Origin: a bacterium
Lineage (GTDB): Bacteria > Myxococcota_A > UBA9160 > UBA4427
DNA length: 64,000 bases
Direction: 5' to 3'
NCBI GenBank assembly: GCA_024742285.1
Contig: JANSYR010000014.1
Location: 1 to 64,000 of the forward strand
The translations under genes were made by a program, and so were the position numbers. The first letter of the stretch is position 1, and each line of letters starts with the position of its first letter. This document shows, piece by piece, positions 42,941 through 51,647 of this stretch. The notes beneath the pieces are model-generated. The model had not been told where the DNA came from. It searched no databases and saw only the letters and a list, made by a program, of their open reading frames with translations.

Positions 42941-44025
42941 TACTGCGCACCTCCGAGGAGCGACGGGGCCTGGCCGCTCCCGTCGCGATCGAAGCAGAGT
43001 TCCGCGACGGTCTGGAGCTCTTCGGTGGCGCCGCCCGCGATCGACGAGAGGGCCCGCGCGCGGCGGTAGAAGAGCTGGATGTCGTATTCGGTCGAGAAGC
43101 CGTATCCGCCGTGGGTGTGGAGGGCGATGTCCGCGTTTCGGATCGCCGTCTGCGAGCCCCAGGCGAAAGCCATCGAGCAGAGCATCTCGAAGCGATCGGG
43201 GTCCTCGGTGTCGGCCCAGGCCGCTTCCTGACAGAGCAGCTCTGCGCCGTCGGTGCGGATCGCGCATTCGGCGAGCGGATGGGCGATCGCCTGGAAGCCA
43301 CCGATCGGCACGCCGAACTGGATCCGTTCCCGGGCGTACTCGGAGCCGATCTGCAGGGCGCGCTGGGCGATCCCCGTCAGCCAGAAGCCGGCGAGGAGCT
43401 TCCACTCGGCGTCGGCCCGGCGCATGGCCGCGGCCGCGTCGTCTCCGGTCGCGAGCACGAGGGCGTCGGTTCCGAAATCGAGGTTCCAGTGGGCGAGGGC
43501 ACCGCCGCCGATGTCCTGCACGCGATCGGAGCGGCGGGCCTTCCCGTTCTCCGCGACGAAGAGCGCGTCCCCGTCGAGGGCGAGGACGGACTCCGCGATC
43601 GTGCCGAAGGGGATCAGCGTGCGTCCGCCCGCGGTCGTCGCGGTTCCGAGGACCGCGTTCGGGCGGGGCAGGGCGATCGACGCGGCGGGCTCGCCCTCGG
43701 CGAGGCGGGCGCGCAGGGCGTGCTCCGGCGCGATCTTCGCGAGCAGCCGTCCGACCGTCGCGACCTCGAGGAAGGGCACCGGGGCGAGCGCGCGTCCGGA
43801 GAGGTTCGCGACGAGGCCGAGGTCGAGCAGCGACATCTCGAGACCGCCGGCGGTCTCCGGCAGGCCCATCACGTTCGCGCCGAGCTCGCAGTACTGCGCC
43901 CAGAGCGACTCGGAGTAGCCGGTGTCCTCGTGATCGCGGACGTGGGTCGTCGGACATTCCTTCTCGAGCATCTCGGAGAAGGTGTCGACGAGAATCTGTT
44001 GGGATTCGTCGAGGGAGAGATCCAT
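42940..44025 (-). CDS. Acyl-CoA dehydrogenase (partner subunit)
   Basis: A 361-residue acyl-CoA dehydrogenase homologue with weaker FAD signatures. The N-terminal helix MDLSLDESQQILVDTFSEML and GLPETAGGLEMSLLDL are typical, and the C-terminal HTHGGYGFSTEYDIQLFYRRA is well conserved. The middle domain lacks the GxSEPGSGSD block seen in its partner, so it may not bind FAD alone. ChsE-type enzymes work as heterotetramers of two such subunits, one carrying most of the flavin site. The direct overlap with the next gene supports this. Confidence 0.92.
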   Translation of the reverse strand: MDLSLDESQQILVDTFSEMLEKECPTTHVRDHEDTGYSESLWAQYCELGANVMGLPETAGGLEMSLLDLGLVANLSGRALAPVPFLEVATVGRLLAKIAPEHALRARLAEGEPAASIALPRPNAVLGTATTAGGRTLIPFGTIAESVLALDGDALFVAENGKARRSDRVQDIGGGALAHWNLDFGTDALVLATGDDAAAAMRRADAEWKLLAGFWLTGIAQRALQIGSEYARERIQFGVPIGGFQAIAHPLAECAIRTDGAELLCQEAAWADTEDPDRFEMLCSMAFAWGSQTAIRNADIALHTHGGYGFSTEYDIQLFYRRARALSSIAGGATEELQTVAELCFDRDGSGQAPSLLGGAQ

Positions 44026-44081
44026 GGTTCTTTCTCGTTCGGCTGGCTGGGGGAGGTGGGGCGGGGCGTCGCGCTCGGACT

Positions 44082-44519
44082 CTAGCCCCGATCCGCGTCG
44101 TCGAGGACTTCGAAGCGGGGGACCGGGCCCTGCCCTGGAAGGTCCTCGAAACGGACTTCGACCGCCTGGTCGATCGCGATCGTCTCGGGATCCGCGTCCA
44201 GCAGGTCGCAGACCATCCGGACGCCCTCGTCGAGCTCGATCGTCGCGATCACGTAGGGCACGTGATCCTTCCAGGCGGGGTGGAAGGCGCGGTGCGAGAC
44301 GGTATAGGAATGGACGCGTCCGCGCCCGGAGACCGTCTGCCAGTCCGAAGCGTCGGAGTGGCAGGCGGGACAGCGCAGCTGGGGGTAGTGGCGGAGCAGG
44401 CCGCAGTCCGTGCAGCGCTGGATCGCGAGGCGGCCCTCCGCGATCGCGTCCCAGAAGCCCTGGCTGATCTCGGTCCTGGGAATCGGCGGGCGCGCCGGCG
44501 TGTCGTCGGTCGTCGTCAT
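44082..44519 (-). CDS. DUF35 zinc-ribbon/OB-fold acyl-CoA-binding protein
   Basis: A 145-residue protein with the zinc ribbon CTDCGLLRHYPQLRCPAC and a following OB fold (GRVHSYTVSHRAFHPAW, PYVIATIELDEGVRMVCDLLD). Such proteins, or ChsH2-type DUF35 domains, bind thiolase-like Ltp proteins and form steroid side-chain aldolases. The ATG overlaps the stop of the thiolase-like gene, which supports a complex. Confidence 0.92.
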   Translation of the reverse strand: MTTTDDTPARPPIPRTEISQGFWDAIAEGRLAIQRCTDCGLLRHYPQLRCPACHSDASDWQTVSGRGRVHSYTVSHRAFHPAWKDHVPYVIATIELDEGVRMVCDLLDADPETIAIDQAVEVRFEDLPGQGPVPRFEVLDDADRG

Positions 44520-45703
44520 GCGCTCTCTCCCAGGATCAACGCCGCGCCCTCGTGGAAATCGCCCTCGCCGGTGACGAGGACGCGCGCGCAGTCCCGGACC
44601 TGGCGGGCGGGTTCGACCTCCCGCCGGAGCTGGCGGACCGCTTCGCTCACCAGGTTCGCCCCCGAGCAGTGGCCTTCCGAGAGGAGCCCGCCGGAGGTGT
44701 TCACCGGAAGCACTCCCCCGAGTGCGATCCGTCCGTCCCGAACGAACCCGCCGCCCTCGCCGGCCGCGCAGAAGCCGCACGCCTCGAGGCTCGCGAGCAC
44801 GATCCAGGTGAAGCCGTCGTAGATCTGGGCGCAGTCGATGGCGTCGGGTCCCAGGCCCGCCATGGCGTAGGCCCGCTCGGCCGCGCGTTCGAGTCCCTCG
44901 ATCCGCGTGAGATCCCGCTTGTGGGTGATCGAGGTCGGCGGATCACCGTGTCCCTCACCGACGCCGAGGATTGGGACGGCGGGCTTCTTCGCGTCCTTCG
45001 CCCGCTCTGCGCTCGTGATCACGAGGGCGGTCGCGCCATCGGTCTCGAGGGAGCAGTCGAAGAGACGGAGCGGATCCGAGATGAAGGGCGAGGCCTGGTG
45101 CTGCTCCAGGGTCATCGTCTTCTCGTGCATGAGGGCGCGCGGGTTCAGGTTGGCGTGGCCGCGGACGGCGACGGCGATGTGGCCGAAGTCCTCGCTCGTG
45201 GTGCCGTATTCGTGCATGTGCCGACGGGCGGCCTGGGCGAACCACTGGGCGGCGACCGTATTGCCGAAGGGGCGCTCGAACTCGTCGATCTGGCGCATGA
45301 CCGGGTGGGGCGGGATCGCGCCCTCGCTGGTCTTCGACACGCGCTGGGCGGAGTAGCCGCGGCGACCGGCGACGAGCAGGACGTTCGTCGCGATCCCCGC
45401 GGCGACGGCGAGGGCCGCGCTCTGGATCGCCGACACGAAGCTCGCGCCGCCGGTCCGGATCGTGGAGGAAAAGGCGAGGTTCGGGAGGCCGAGCTCGAGG
45501 ATGAAATCCTCGGCGACGGTCCCCGCGAGCTCGTTCGGCATCACGCCGTCGATGTCCGCCGGCGTGAGCCCGGCATCGGCGATCGCTTCGTGGGCGGCCT
45601 CGAGATGGAGGCCCAGGGTCGTGAGCTCGGTTCCGCGGGTGAACGGGGTCTGGCCGATGCCGACGATGGCGGTCTTTGCGCGGAGGGACGCGAGGGAGGG
45701 CAT
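44516..45703 (-). CDS. Thiolase-like protein (lipid-transfer/Ltp type)
   Basis: A 395-residue thiolase-superfamily protein of the SCP2/acetyl-CoA acetyltransferase group: IVGIGQTPFTRGTE at the start, IRTGGASFVSAIQ, HMHEYGTTSEDFG, CAQIYDGFTWIV and the NTSGGLLSEGH block near the end. The canonical nucleophilic Cys position is not occupied (TGGASF), as in Ltp2-type aldolases rather than true thiolases. The tight coupling to a DUF35 gene is the known Ltp2-ChsH2 arrangement. The start at 45703 lacks a strong ribosome site. Confidence 0.9.
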   Translation of the reverse strand: MPSLASLRAKTAIVGIGQTPFTRGTELTTLGLHLEAAHEAIADAGLTPADIDGVMPNELAGTVAEDFILELGLPNLAFSSTIRTGGASFVSAIQSAALAVAAGIATNVLLVAGRRGYSAQRVSKTSEGAIPPHPVMRQIDEFERPFGNTVAAQWFAQAARRHMHEYGTTSEDFGHIAVAVRGHANLNPRALMHEKTMTLEQHQASPFISDPLRLFDCSLETDGATALVITSAERAKDAKKPAVPILGVGEGHGDPPTSITHKRDLTRIEGLERAAERAYAMAGLGPDAIDCAQIYDGFTWIVLASLEACGFCAAGEGGGFVRDGRIALGGVLPVNTSGGLLSEGHCSGANLVSEAVRQLRREVEPARQVRDCARVLVTGEGDFHEGAALILGESA

Positions 45704-45809
45704 GTCGCAACCTGAGCGGAGAGGGCTTTCGATCATAACGGATTCGACGCGCGCGGGATCGCGGGGCAACCTACCCGCGAGGGCGCGAAACGCCCTTTGG
45801 AGGAAAGAC

Positions 45810-46754
45810 GTGCGCGTGGGCATCTTCGTTTCGGAGACGTGGGGACCGGGGTCGACGCTCGACGAGATCCGTGCGCGCGCGGTGCAGGCGGAGCGCCTGG
45901 GCTACCCGAGCGCGTGGGTGCCCTACCTGCCGTGGTCCCTGGACGCGTTCGCTTCGATGCAGGCGGCGGGGGCAGCAACGTCGCGGATCGAGATCGGGTC
46001 CGCGGTGATCCCGACCTTCTTCTTCCATCCCCTGGCCATGGCGCGTCAGGCGGTGACGGCCCAGGCGGCGATCGGCCGCCCGCTCCATCTCGGGATCGGC
46101 TGCTCGAACCCGGCGATCGTCGCCATGCACGGGCTCGCCTTCGAGCGTCCCGCGCGTCACGTGCAGGAATACCTCGAGATCCTGAACGCGGCCTTCGAGG
46201 TCGGGGCGAAGCCCGCGGGTCCGCGAGAGCAGGCCGGCTTCGTCCAGCACGCGGGAGAGATCTTCGAGCTCGGCTCGATCTACGGAACGCCCGGTGCTGC
46301 GCCGATGGGCTCGGTCCTGGTCGGCGCGATCGGACCGAAGATGCTCGAGGTCACGGGGACCTTCGCGGACGGCGTGATCGGGACCTGGTGCGACGAAGGC
46401 GCGATCGAACGCGACGTCGCGCCCCCGGTGCGCGCGGCCGCCAAGGCGGCGGGCCGTCGGGCGCCGGTCGTGGCGAGCGTGATCGCGACGGCGATCGTAC
46501 CCAGGGCGCGCACGGAAGAGGCGCGCGAGGCTGCGCAGGCGGAGTTCGGCTTCTACGAGCAGAACATGCCCTACAAGCGGGTCATCGATTCGGGAGATGC
46601 CGAGCGGATCGCGGACGTGGCCGTGATTGGGGACGAGGAAGAGGTCGCGCGGAGGCTGCGCGCGTACCGGGACGCGGGACTGACCGACTTCCTGGCCGCG
46701 CCGTACACGGTCGCGGGGGCGAGCTGGGCGTCGACGGCGGAGAAGCTCGCTTCG

Positions 46755-46766
<12 letters not shown>
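45810..46766 (+). CDS. Luciferase-like flavin-dependent oxidoreductase
   Basis: A 318-residue TIM-barrel oxidoreductase of the bacterial luciferase/LLM class. Typical segments are RAVQAERLGYPSAWVPY, RIEIGSAVIPTFFFHPLAMARQA, RPLHLGIGCSNP, VLVGAIGPKMLEV and a late ADGVIGTW. The GTG start is preceded by GGAGGAAAG. It uses FMN or F420; the sequence does not decide. It is divergent from the thiolase operon. Its final codons and TGA stop are directly repeated 42 bp downstream. Confidence 0.9.
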
Positions 46767-46812
<46 letters not shown>

Positions 46813-46834
46813 CGCGCTTGGCGCGGGAGACGGT

Positions 46835-47389
46835 CTAGGGCTCGGACTTCGCGGCGGATCGGAGGGCTTCCATACGGACCCATCCCGATCCGCCGGTCAT
46901 GCCCGCGCCGCAGTCCTCGAGGCGCCACACGTGAAGCCATCCGCCCTCCCGATCGAGAACGCGGACGCGGCAGCGGGGGTCGAGTCGGCCGATCTCGGGC
47001 CAGTCCGACCCCGCCCCCATGTGGACGCGGGCGTTCGCGCGGTCGACTTCACCGATCTCCCAGTCCGGCTCGGTGGTTCCGGGGCTCAACCCGGCAACGG
47101 TCGCCACGCCGGCGACGAGGGCGAGCGAGACGAGCGCGGGCCCGATCGCGCGGCGCCAATTCGGCGGCTGCACGGCTGGACCCGGCCGGACCAGCACGAG
47201 GCTCGGCGGCGTCGCCTCGCGCGGCCAGTCGCGATAGACCCAGCCCGCGGCGGCGAGCCAGCCGACCCCCGTCCAGCCGAGCCCCAGGTTGAGGAAGAGG
47301 ATCGCGTTCGCTCGGCGATGCTCGATGCTCTCCGCCAGCACCCACGGCGCCAGGTAGAAGATGAAGAGCGCGAGAACGAGAAATTCCAT
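46835..47389 (-). CDS. Membrane protein with superinfection-immunity-like domain and SH3-like tail
   Basis: A 184-residue protein. The first 55 residues hold two helices with the signature of the superinfection immunity family (HRRANAILFLNLGLGWTGVGWL), named after phage T4 Imm. A third helix lies near residues 82-103. The periplasmic C-terminus (about 115-175) looks like a bacterial SH3 domain: ARVHMGAGSDWPEIGRL then GGWLHVWRLEDCG. Most bacterial members of the first family are of unknown function and need not relate to phage. It is downstream of the P450 and VOC genes. Confidence 0.75.
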   Translation of the reverse strand: MEFLVLALFIFYLAPWVLAESIEHRRANAILFLNLGLGWTGVGWLAAAGWVYRDWPREATPPSLVLVRPGPAVQPPNWRRAIGPALVSLALVAGVATVAGLSPGTTEPDWEIGEVDRANARVHMGAGSDWPEIGRLDPRCRVRVLDREGGWLHVWRLEDCGAGMTGGSGWVRMEALRSAAKSEP

Positions 47390-47491
47390 CGCGCCCCAAG
47401 AATAGGTCTCGCGACGAAATGGGCCGTGCAGCCGACGGTTCCCGCGGGAGGCGGAGCGTCGGGACAGCGCAGGTCCGTGACCGGTCGGGGG

Positions 47492-47971
47492 CTATGCGGT
47501 GCCGGGTCCGGCGGCGGGCATCGTGAGGAACTCGATCAGCAGCGGATCGCCCTCGCGCTCGAGGTACGCGAAGACCGTGTCCGCGGTGAACTGCTTGTAC
47601 CAGATCGGGCGGTAGCCGAGCGGCGCGACCTTCTCGATCCAGGCGTCGGTGTCGTCCACGCGATAGCGCAGATGATGCATGCCCTCGCGGCCCGCTTCGA
47701 TGAACTCGCGGTGGGGGCTGTGTCCGTCCTTCCACTCGATGAACTCGATCTCGAGATCACCGGAGTGACCGAAGAGGATCGAGAGCGTGACGTCTTCCTT
47801 GCGACCGCGGTAGTCGGCGTCCTCGACGGAGCCGTCCATCTCGGTCCAGGGACCGAACATCGCGCCATAGCGCGCCTTGGTCTCCGCGATCGAGCGGACG
47901 ACGAAGCCCACCTGGTCGATCGGGGGGAGACCCAGGGTTCCGAGGTCGGCAGGCGTATCGGTGGCGGACAC
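47492..47971 (-). CDS. VOC-superfamily (glyoxalase-like) protein
   Basis: A 159-residue protein with paired beta-alpha-beta-beta-beta units typical of the vicinal oxygen chelate fold: IDQVGFVVRSIAETKARY, then HHLRYRVDDTDAWIEKVAPLGY, with a closing YLEREGDPLLIEFL. Metal ligands would be the His in HHLRY and a late Glu. The first-strand His of many members is replaced (QVGF). The GTG start has AAAGGA six bases upstream. It lies 46 bp after the P450 gene and is probably cotranscribed with it. Confidence 0.88.
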   Translation of the reverse strand: MSATDTPADLGTLGLPPIDQVGFVVRSIAETKARYGAMFGPWTEMDGSVEDADYRGRKEDVTLSILFGHSGDLEIEFIEWKDGHSPHREFIEAGREGMHHLRYRVDDTDAWIEKVAPLGYRPIWYKQFTADTVFAYLEREGDPLLIEFLTMPAAGPGTA

Positions 47972-48017
47972 GGCGATTCCTTTCGCAGGAGGCAGGGAGG
48001 CAGGAGAGGGTCGGAGG

Positions 48018-49205
48018 CTAGGGACGGAAAGTGACCGGCATCGCGGAGTAGCCCTTCACGAACTCGGTCGCGTAGGTCTCGAGACCGGAAGAGTCGACTT
48101 CATAGTTCGGGAAGCGCTTCAGGATCTCGTTGATCGCGAGCTCGCCTTCCTTGCGGGCGACGTGGAGGCCGATGCAGGCGTGGTGGCCGTGGGAGAAGCC
48201 GAGGGAGCGCGGCGGATTGCGCTTCATGTCGTACTTCTCCGGATCCGGGAACTCGCGGTCGTCGCGATTCGCGGCGGTATAGAGCAGAACGATCACCTGG
48301 CCCTCGCCGATCGTCACGCCGTGCCGCTCGACGGGCTTCGTCACCAGCCGGCACATGTTCTGGGTCGGCATGTCGATCCGGACCGCTTCGTTGAAGGCCG
48401 GGACCGCGAGATCGGGATCGGCGGCGAGCTCGGTCCGCTGATCGGGATTCTCCTCGAGCCGGAGCATCAGGTTCGCGAGGACCTTCGGCAGCGTGTCGGT
48501 TCCGCCGATCAGGAGCAGCGAGAGATGGGAGCCGATCGCGTCGTCGTCGAGGGCGCCGCCTTCGAGGTCGCGATAGTCGCGCAGGACGCTGATCGCGTTC
48601 GGCTCGGCGGGCGGGTTGGCGCGCTGCTCGGCGGAGATCCGGCGCAGGTAGTCGTTCATCTCGCCCATCGCGACCAGGCCGTCTTCGGTCATGCCCGAAT
48701 GGCCCGGCTCGCGACGGAAGAACCGACCGACGACGTCGCGGAGGTAGTCCCCGTCCTCCTCCGGGAGGCCGATCACCTTGCAGCCGACGTTCATCGCGAG
48801 GGGCTGCGCGAAGTCCTCGACGAACTCGTGCTGGCCGCCGTCGGCGAAGGGCTCGAGGAGCCGGTCGACCACCCCCTGGATCCACGGCGAGAGGGCACGG
48901 ATCTTGGCGGGCATGAAGTGCTTGCGAAGTCCGCCCCGCAAGCGCGAGTGCTCCGGCGGATCCATGTGGTTGAGCAGCGGCAGGACCGGCTGTACCCGGG
49001 TGAGGAGGTGGGCGTTCGTCGCGCCCTGGGCGTTCGAGACGAAATCCCCGGCGCAGGCCCACCAGACGTCCTCGAAGCGCGAGAGCGCGAAGGCGTCGTA
49101 GGCCTCGAGGTAGTGGACCGGCGACTCGTCGCGGAGTCGCTTGTAGATCCCGTGGTTGTCGCCGTGGATCACGTCGTCGGAGAAGGGGTCGTATTGGACG
49201 GTCAT
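48018..49205 (-). CDS. Cytochrome P450
   Basis: A 395-residue soluble bacterial P450. The heme-thiolate loop LGFSHGHHACIGLHVARKE places the Cys near residue 344. The ExxR pair is in NEAVRID, and the I-helix is LLIGGTDTLP, a variant of AGxDT. PPEHSRLRGGLRKHF is the usual C-helix segment. It needs ferredoxin partners not seen nearby. It resembles P450s that hydroxylate terpenoids, steroids or fatty acids; the substrate is not determinable. It leads a unit with the VOC gene. Confidence 0.95.
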   Translation of the reverse strand: MTVQYDPFSDDVIHGDNHGIYKRLRDESPVHYLEAYDAFALSRFEDVWWACAGDFVSNAQGATNAHLLTRVQPVLPLLNHMDPPEHSRLRGGLRKHFMPAKIRALSPWIQGVVDRLLEPFADGGQHEFVEDFAQPLAMNVGCKVIGLPEEDGDYLRDVVGRFFRREPGHSGMTEDGLVAMGEMNDYLRRISAEQRANPPAEPNAISVLRDYRDLEGGALDDDAIGSHLSLLLIGGTDTLPKVLANLMLRLEENPDQRTELAADPDLAVPAFNEAVRIDMPTQNMCRLVTKPVERHGVTIGEGQVIVLLYTAANRDDREFPDPEKYDMKRNPPRSLGFSHGHHACIGLHVARKEGELAINEILKRFPNYEVDSSGLETYATEFVKGYSAMPVTFRP

Positions 49206-49329
49206 GGGTCTCCTCGAGCCGCAATCGTACGGCCCTCGGCCGGGAGCGTCGAGGGATCGAGGGCGGCACGGGAGCGCTTCGCGCGGTGGCGGCGCTACCG
49301 TCCGGCCGCCGAACCCATCAGGAGAGACC

Positions 49330-50355
49330 ATGTCCGACCCGAGACTCGACCCCCGCCTCCGCGCCATGCTCGCCCAGATGCCTTCGGGACAGGGAGGCGA
49401 CGTGAAGGATCGCGAGGAGCTCCTCGCCCGCATGAACAGCGAGACCGCCCGCGAAGGGGCGGCGGCCTTCCGCAACTTCATGGACCTCTGCGACAACGAG
49501 GACGTCGCCCCCTCCGAGGGCCTCACGATCGAGACCCGCGAGTTCACCTCGGCGCCGGACGGCAACACGATCAAGGTCCAGCTGATCTGCCACGCCGACG
49601 GCGAGACCCGACCGGGCGTGTACTACATCCACGGCGGCGGGATGATGACCCTGTCGTGCTTCGACGGGAACTACCGGGCCTGGGGCAAGATCATCGCCGC
49701 CCGGGGCGTCAACGTCGCGATGGTCGACTTCCGCAATTGTGTCGTCGCCTCGTCGGCGCCGGAGGTCGAGCCCTTCCCGGCGGGCCTGAACGACTGCGTC
49801 TCCGGACTCGACTGGCTCGTCGAGCACGCCGACGAGCTCGGCTTCGACCGTGATCGTCTGATCGTGGCGGGGGAGAGCGGGGGCGGGAACCTGACGCTGG
49901 CGACGGCCCTGCGTCTGAACAGGGAAGGTCGCGCGGACCTCGTCGGCGGATTCTTCGCTCTTTGTCCCTACATCGCCGGCGAGTGGCCGCAGGAGCGCTT
50001 CCCGTCGTCGATCGAGAACAACGGGCTGCTCCTCGATCTCCACAACAACGTGGGCAAGCACTCCTACGGGATCGAAGCCTTCGAGAAGCAGGATCCCCTC
50101 GCCTGGCCGATCTTCGCGAGCGAAGACGACGTGCGCGGCCTGCCGCCGGTCGTGATCAGCGTGAACGAGGCAGACCCGCTCCGGGACGAGGGAATCCACT
50201 TCTACCGCCTGCTGCTCGAAGCCGGCGTCGAGGCCCGCTGTCGTCAGGTCATGGGGACGATCCACGGGACCGAGATCTTCCCGATCGCCTGCCCCGAGAT
50301 CAGCCGCGACACGGCGAGTGCGATCGCCGACTTCTGTCGCCGGCCCGGACGCTAG
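49330..50355 (+). CDS. Alpha/beta hydrolase, hormone-sensitive-lipase type
   Basis: A 341-residue esterase-type enzyme. Oxyanion motif HGGGM follows VYYI near residue 99; the nucleophile is in AGESGGGN; the acid is in NEADPLRDEG and the His in IHGTEIF. About 80 extra N-terminal residues contain charged helices. GGAGAG precedes the ATG. It is divergent from the P450 gene, and an ester or lactone made by the nearby monooxygenases could be its substrate (inference). Confidence 0.92.
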   Translation: MSDPRLDPRLRAMLAQMPSGQGGDVKDREELLARMNSETAREGAAAFRNFMDLCDNEDVAPSEGLTIETREFTSAPDGNTIKVQLICHADGETRPGVYYIHGGGMMTLSCFDGNYRAWGKIIAARGVNVAMVDFRNCVVASSAPEVEPFPAGLNDCVSGLDWLVEHADELGFDRDRLIVAGESGGGNLTLATALRLNREGRADLVGGFFALCPYIAGEWPQERFPSSIENNGLLLDLHNNVGKHSYGIEAFEKQDPLAWPIFASEDDVRGLPPVVISVNEADPLRDEGIHFYRLLLEAGVEARCRQVMGTIHGTEIFPIACPEISRDTASAIADFCRRPGR

Positions 50356-50381
50356 GCCGAGTCCGTCCGCCTGCGCGGCGC

Positions 50382-51647
50382 TCAGGGCATCGCGAGGACC
50401 TGGACCACGGTCGACGCCCACGGAAGATCGCTGTACTCGCTCGTCTCGGTCTGCTGCATCACGACGACGACGGTCTCGTTCGCCGGGCTGATCCAGAATT
50501 GCGTGCCGAAGCGCCCGCTCCACCAGTAGTCGCCGTTCGTCGAAGGCATGAGCGTGACCGTCTCGTCCGCGACGACGCTCACGCCGAGCCCCCAGCCGAG
50601 TCCCTCGAGACCCATGTCCGCGAGGACGCCCTCGGCCACGTGCAGCCGTGTCATCTCGGCGACGGTCTCTTCGCGCAGGACGCGCACGCCCTCGAGCGCG
50701 CCGCCGTTCGCGAGCATCATCGCGAAGCGCAGATAGTCGGGGCCGGTCCCGACCATGCCGCCGCCGCCCGGGGTCCAACCGCGCCCGTAGTACTCGTCGA
50801 AGCGGGTCTCCCGAACGAGCTCGCCCGCTTCGTCGTGGGTGTACATCCGGGCGAAGGGAGCGTCCGGGGGGACGTCGTCGACGAAGCCGGTCGCGGTCAT
50901 GCCGAGGGGCTCGAAGATCCGCTCGCGCAGAAAGGCGTCGAAGGGCTGGCCCGAGGCGACCTCGACGACCCGTGCGAGCACGTCCGCCGACCAGCCGTAG
51001 CGCCAACGCTCGCCGGGGCGTTCGTAGAGCGGGCGCGAGGCGACGTGATCGATCCGGTCGGCGAGCGTGCCGAGACCGGCGATCTCGATGTCCGGAGATC
51101 GCCAGAGCCGGTCGAGCGGGTCGTCGGTCTCGGCGTAGCCGCCGATCCCGGACGTGAAGGTCAGCAGGTGTCGGACCGTGATCGGCATTTCGAGGAAGTC
51201 GGTCTCGAACTCCCCCTCCGCGTCTCGCCCGGTCACGACCATCGGGGAGGCGAAGGCCGGAAGGATTCCGGCGACCGGGTCGTCGAGCCCGAGGCGTCCG
51301 TCGTCGACGAGGACGAGCGCGGCGACCGCGGTGATCGCCTTGCTCATCGAAGCGAGATGGAAACGCGTGTCGAGGGTCATCGGCGCTTGCTTCTCGAGAT
51401 CCGCCATCCCCGTCGTGCGCGCGTAGACGACGCGTCCCTCTCGCGCGACGAGGGCGACGAATCCCGCCCGGGCGCCGCTGGCGACCCGGTAGTCGAGCAC
51501 GCGATCGATCGCGAATCGCCGCCAGGCCGAGAGCTCGCCGCGATCCGGCGCCTCCCCGATCGCGGGCAAGGGCGGCTCGTCTCCCCCGCAGCCGATCAGC
51601 AAGAGAAGGAGGACGAGGAACGCGCGTCCGGACGGTCTTCTACTCAT
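50382..51647 (-). CDS. Serine hydrolase lipoprotein of the beta-lactamase/DD-peptidase family
   Basis: A 421-residue predicted lipoprotein with lipobox LLIGCGG near residue 20. The catalytic SxxK is SMSK in HLASMSKAITAVAAL, and the second motif is probably RYGWSADVL, where YxN is expected. TFTSGIGGY and GWTPGGGGMVGTGPDYLRFA are typical of the esterase/LACTB-like group. It probably hydrolyses esters or amides in the periplasm. The ATG overlaps the stop of the aldo/keto reductase gene. Confidence 0.92.
   Translation of the reverse strand: MSRRPSGRAFLVLLLLLIGCGGDEPPLPAIGEAPDRGELSAWRRFAIDRVLDYRVASGARAGFVALVAREGRVVYARTTGMADLEKQAPMTLDTRFHLASMSKAITAVAALVLVDDGRLGLDDPVAGILPAFASPMVVTGRDAEGEFETDFLEMPITVRHLLTFTSGIGGYAETDDPLDRLWRSPDIEIAGLGTLADRIDHVASRPLYERPGERWRYGWSADVLARVVEVASGQPFDAFLRERIFEPLGMTATGFVDDVPPDAPFARMYTHDEAGELVRETRFDEYYGRGWTPGGGGMVGTGPDYLRFAMMLANGGALEGVRVLREETVAEMTRLHVAEGVLADMGLEGLGWGLGVSVVADETVTLMPSTNGDYWWSGRFGTQFWISPANETVVVVMQQTETSEYSDLPWASTVVQVLAMP

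Noticed and set aside
42940-44025. Second acyl-CoA dehydrogenase as a frameshifted duplicate of the first
   Set aside because: Both are full-length, differ greatly in sequence and carry complementary motifs, as in known heteromeric pairs.
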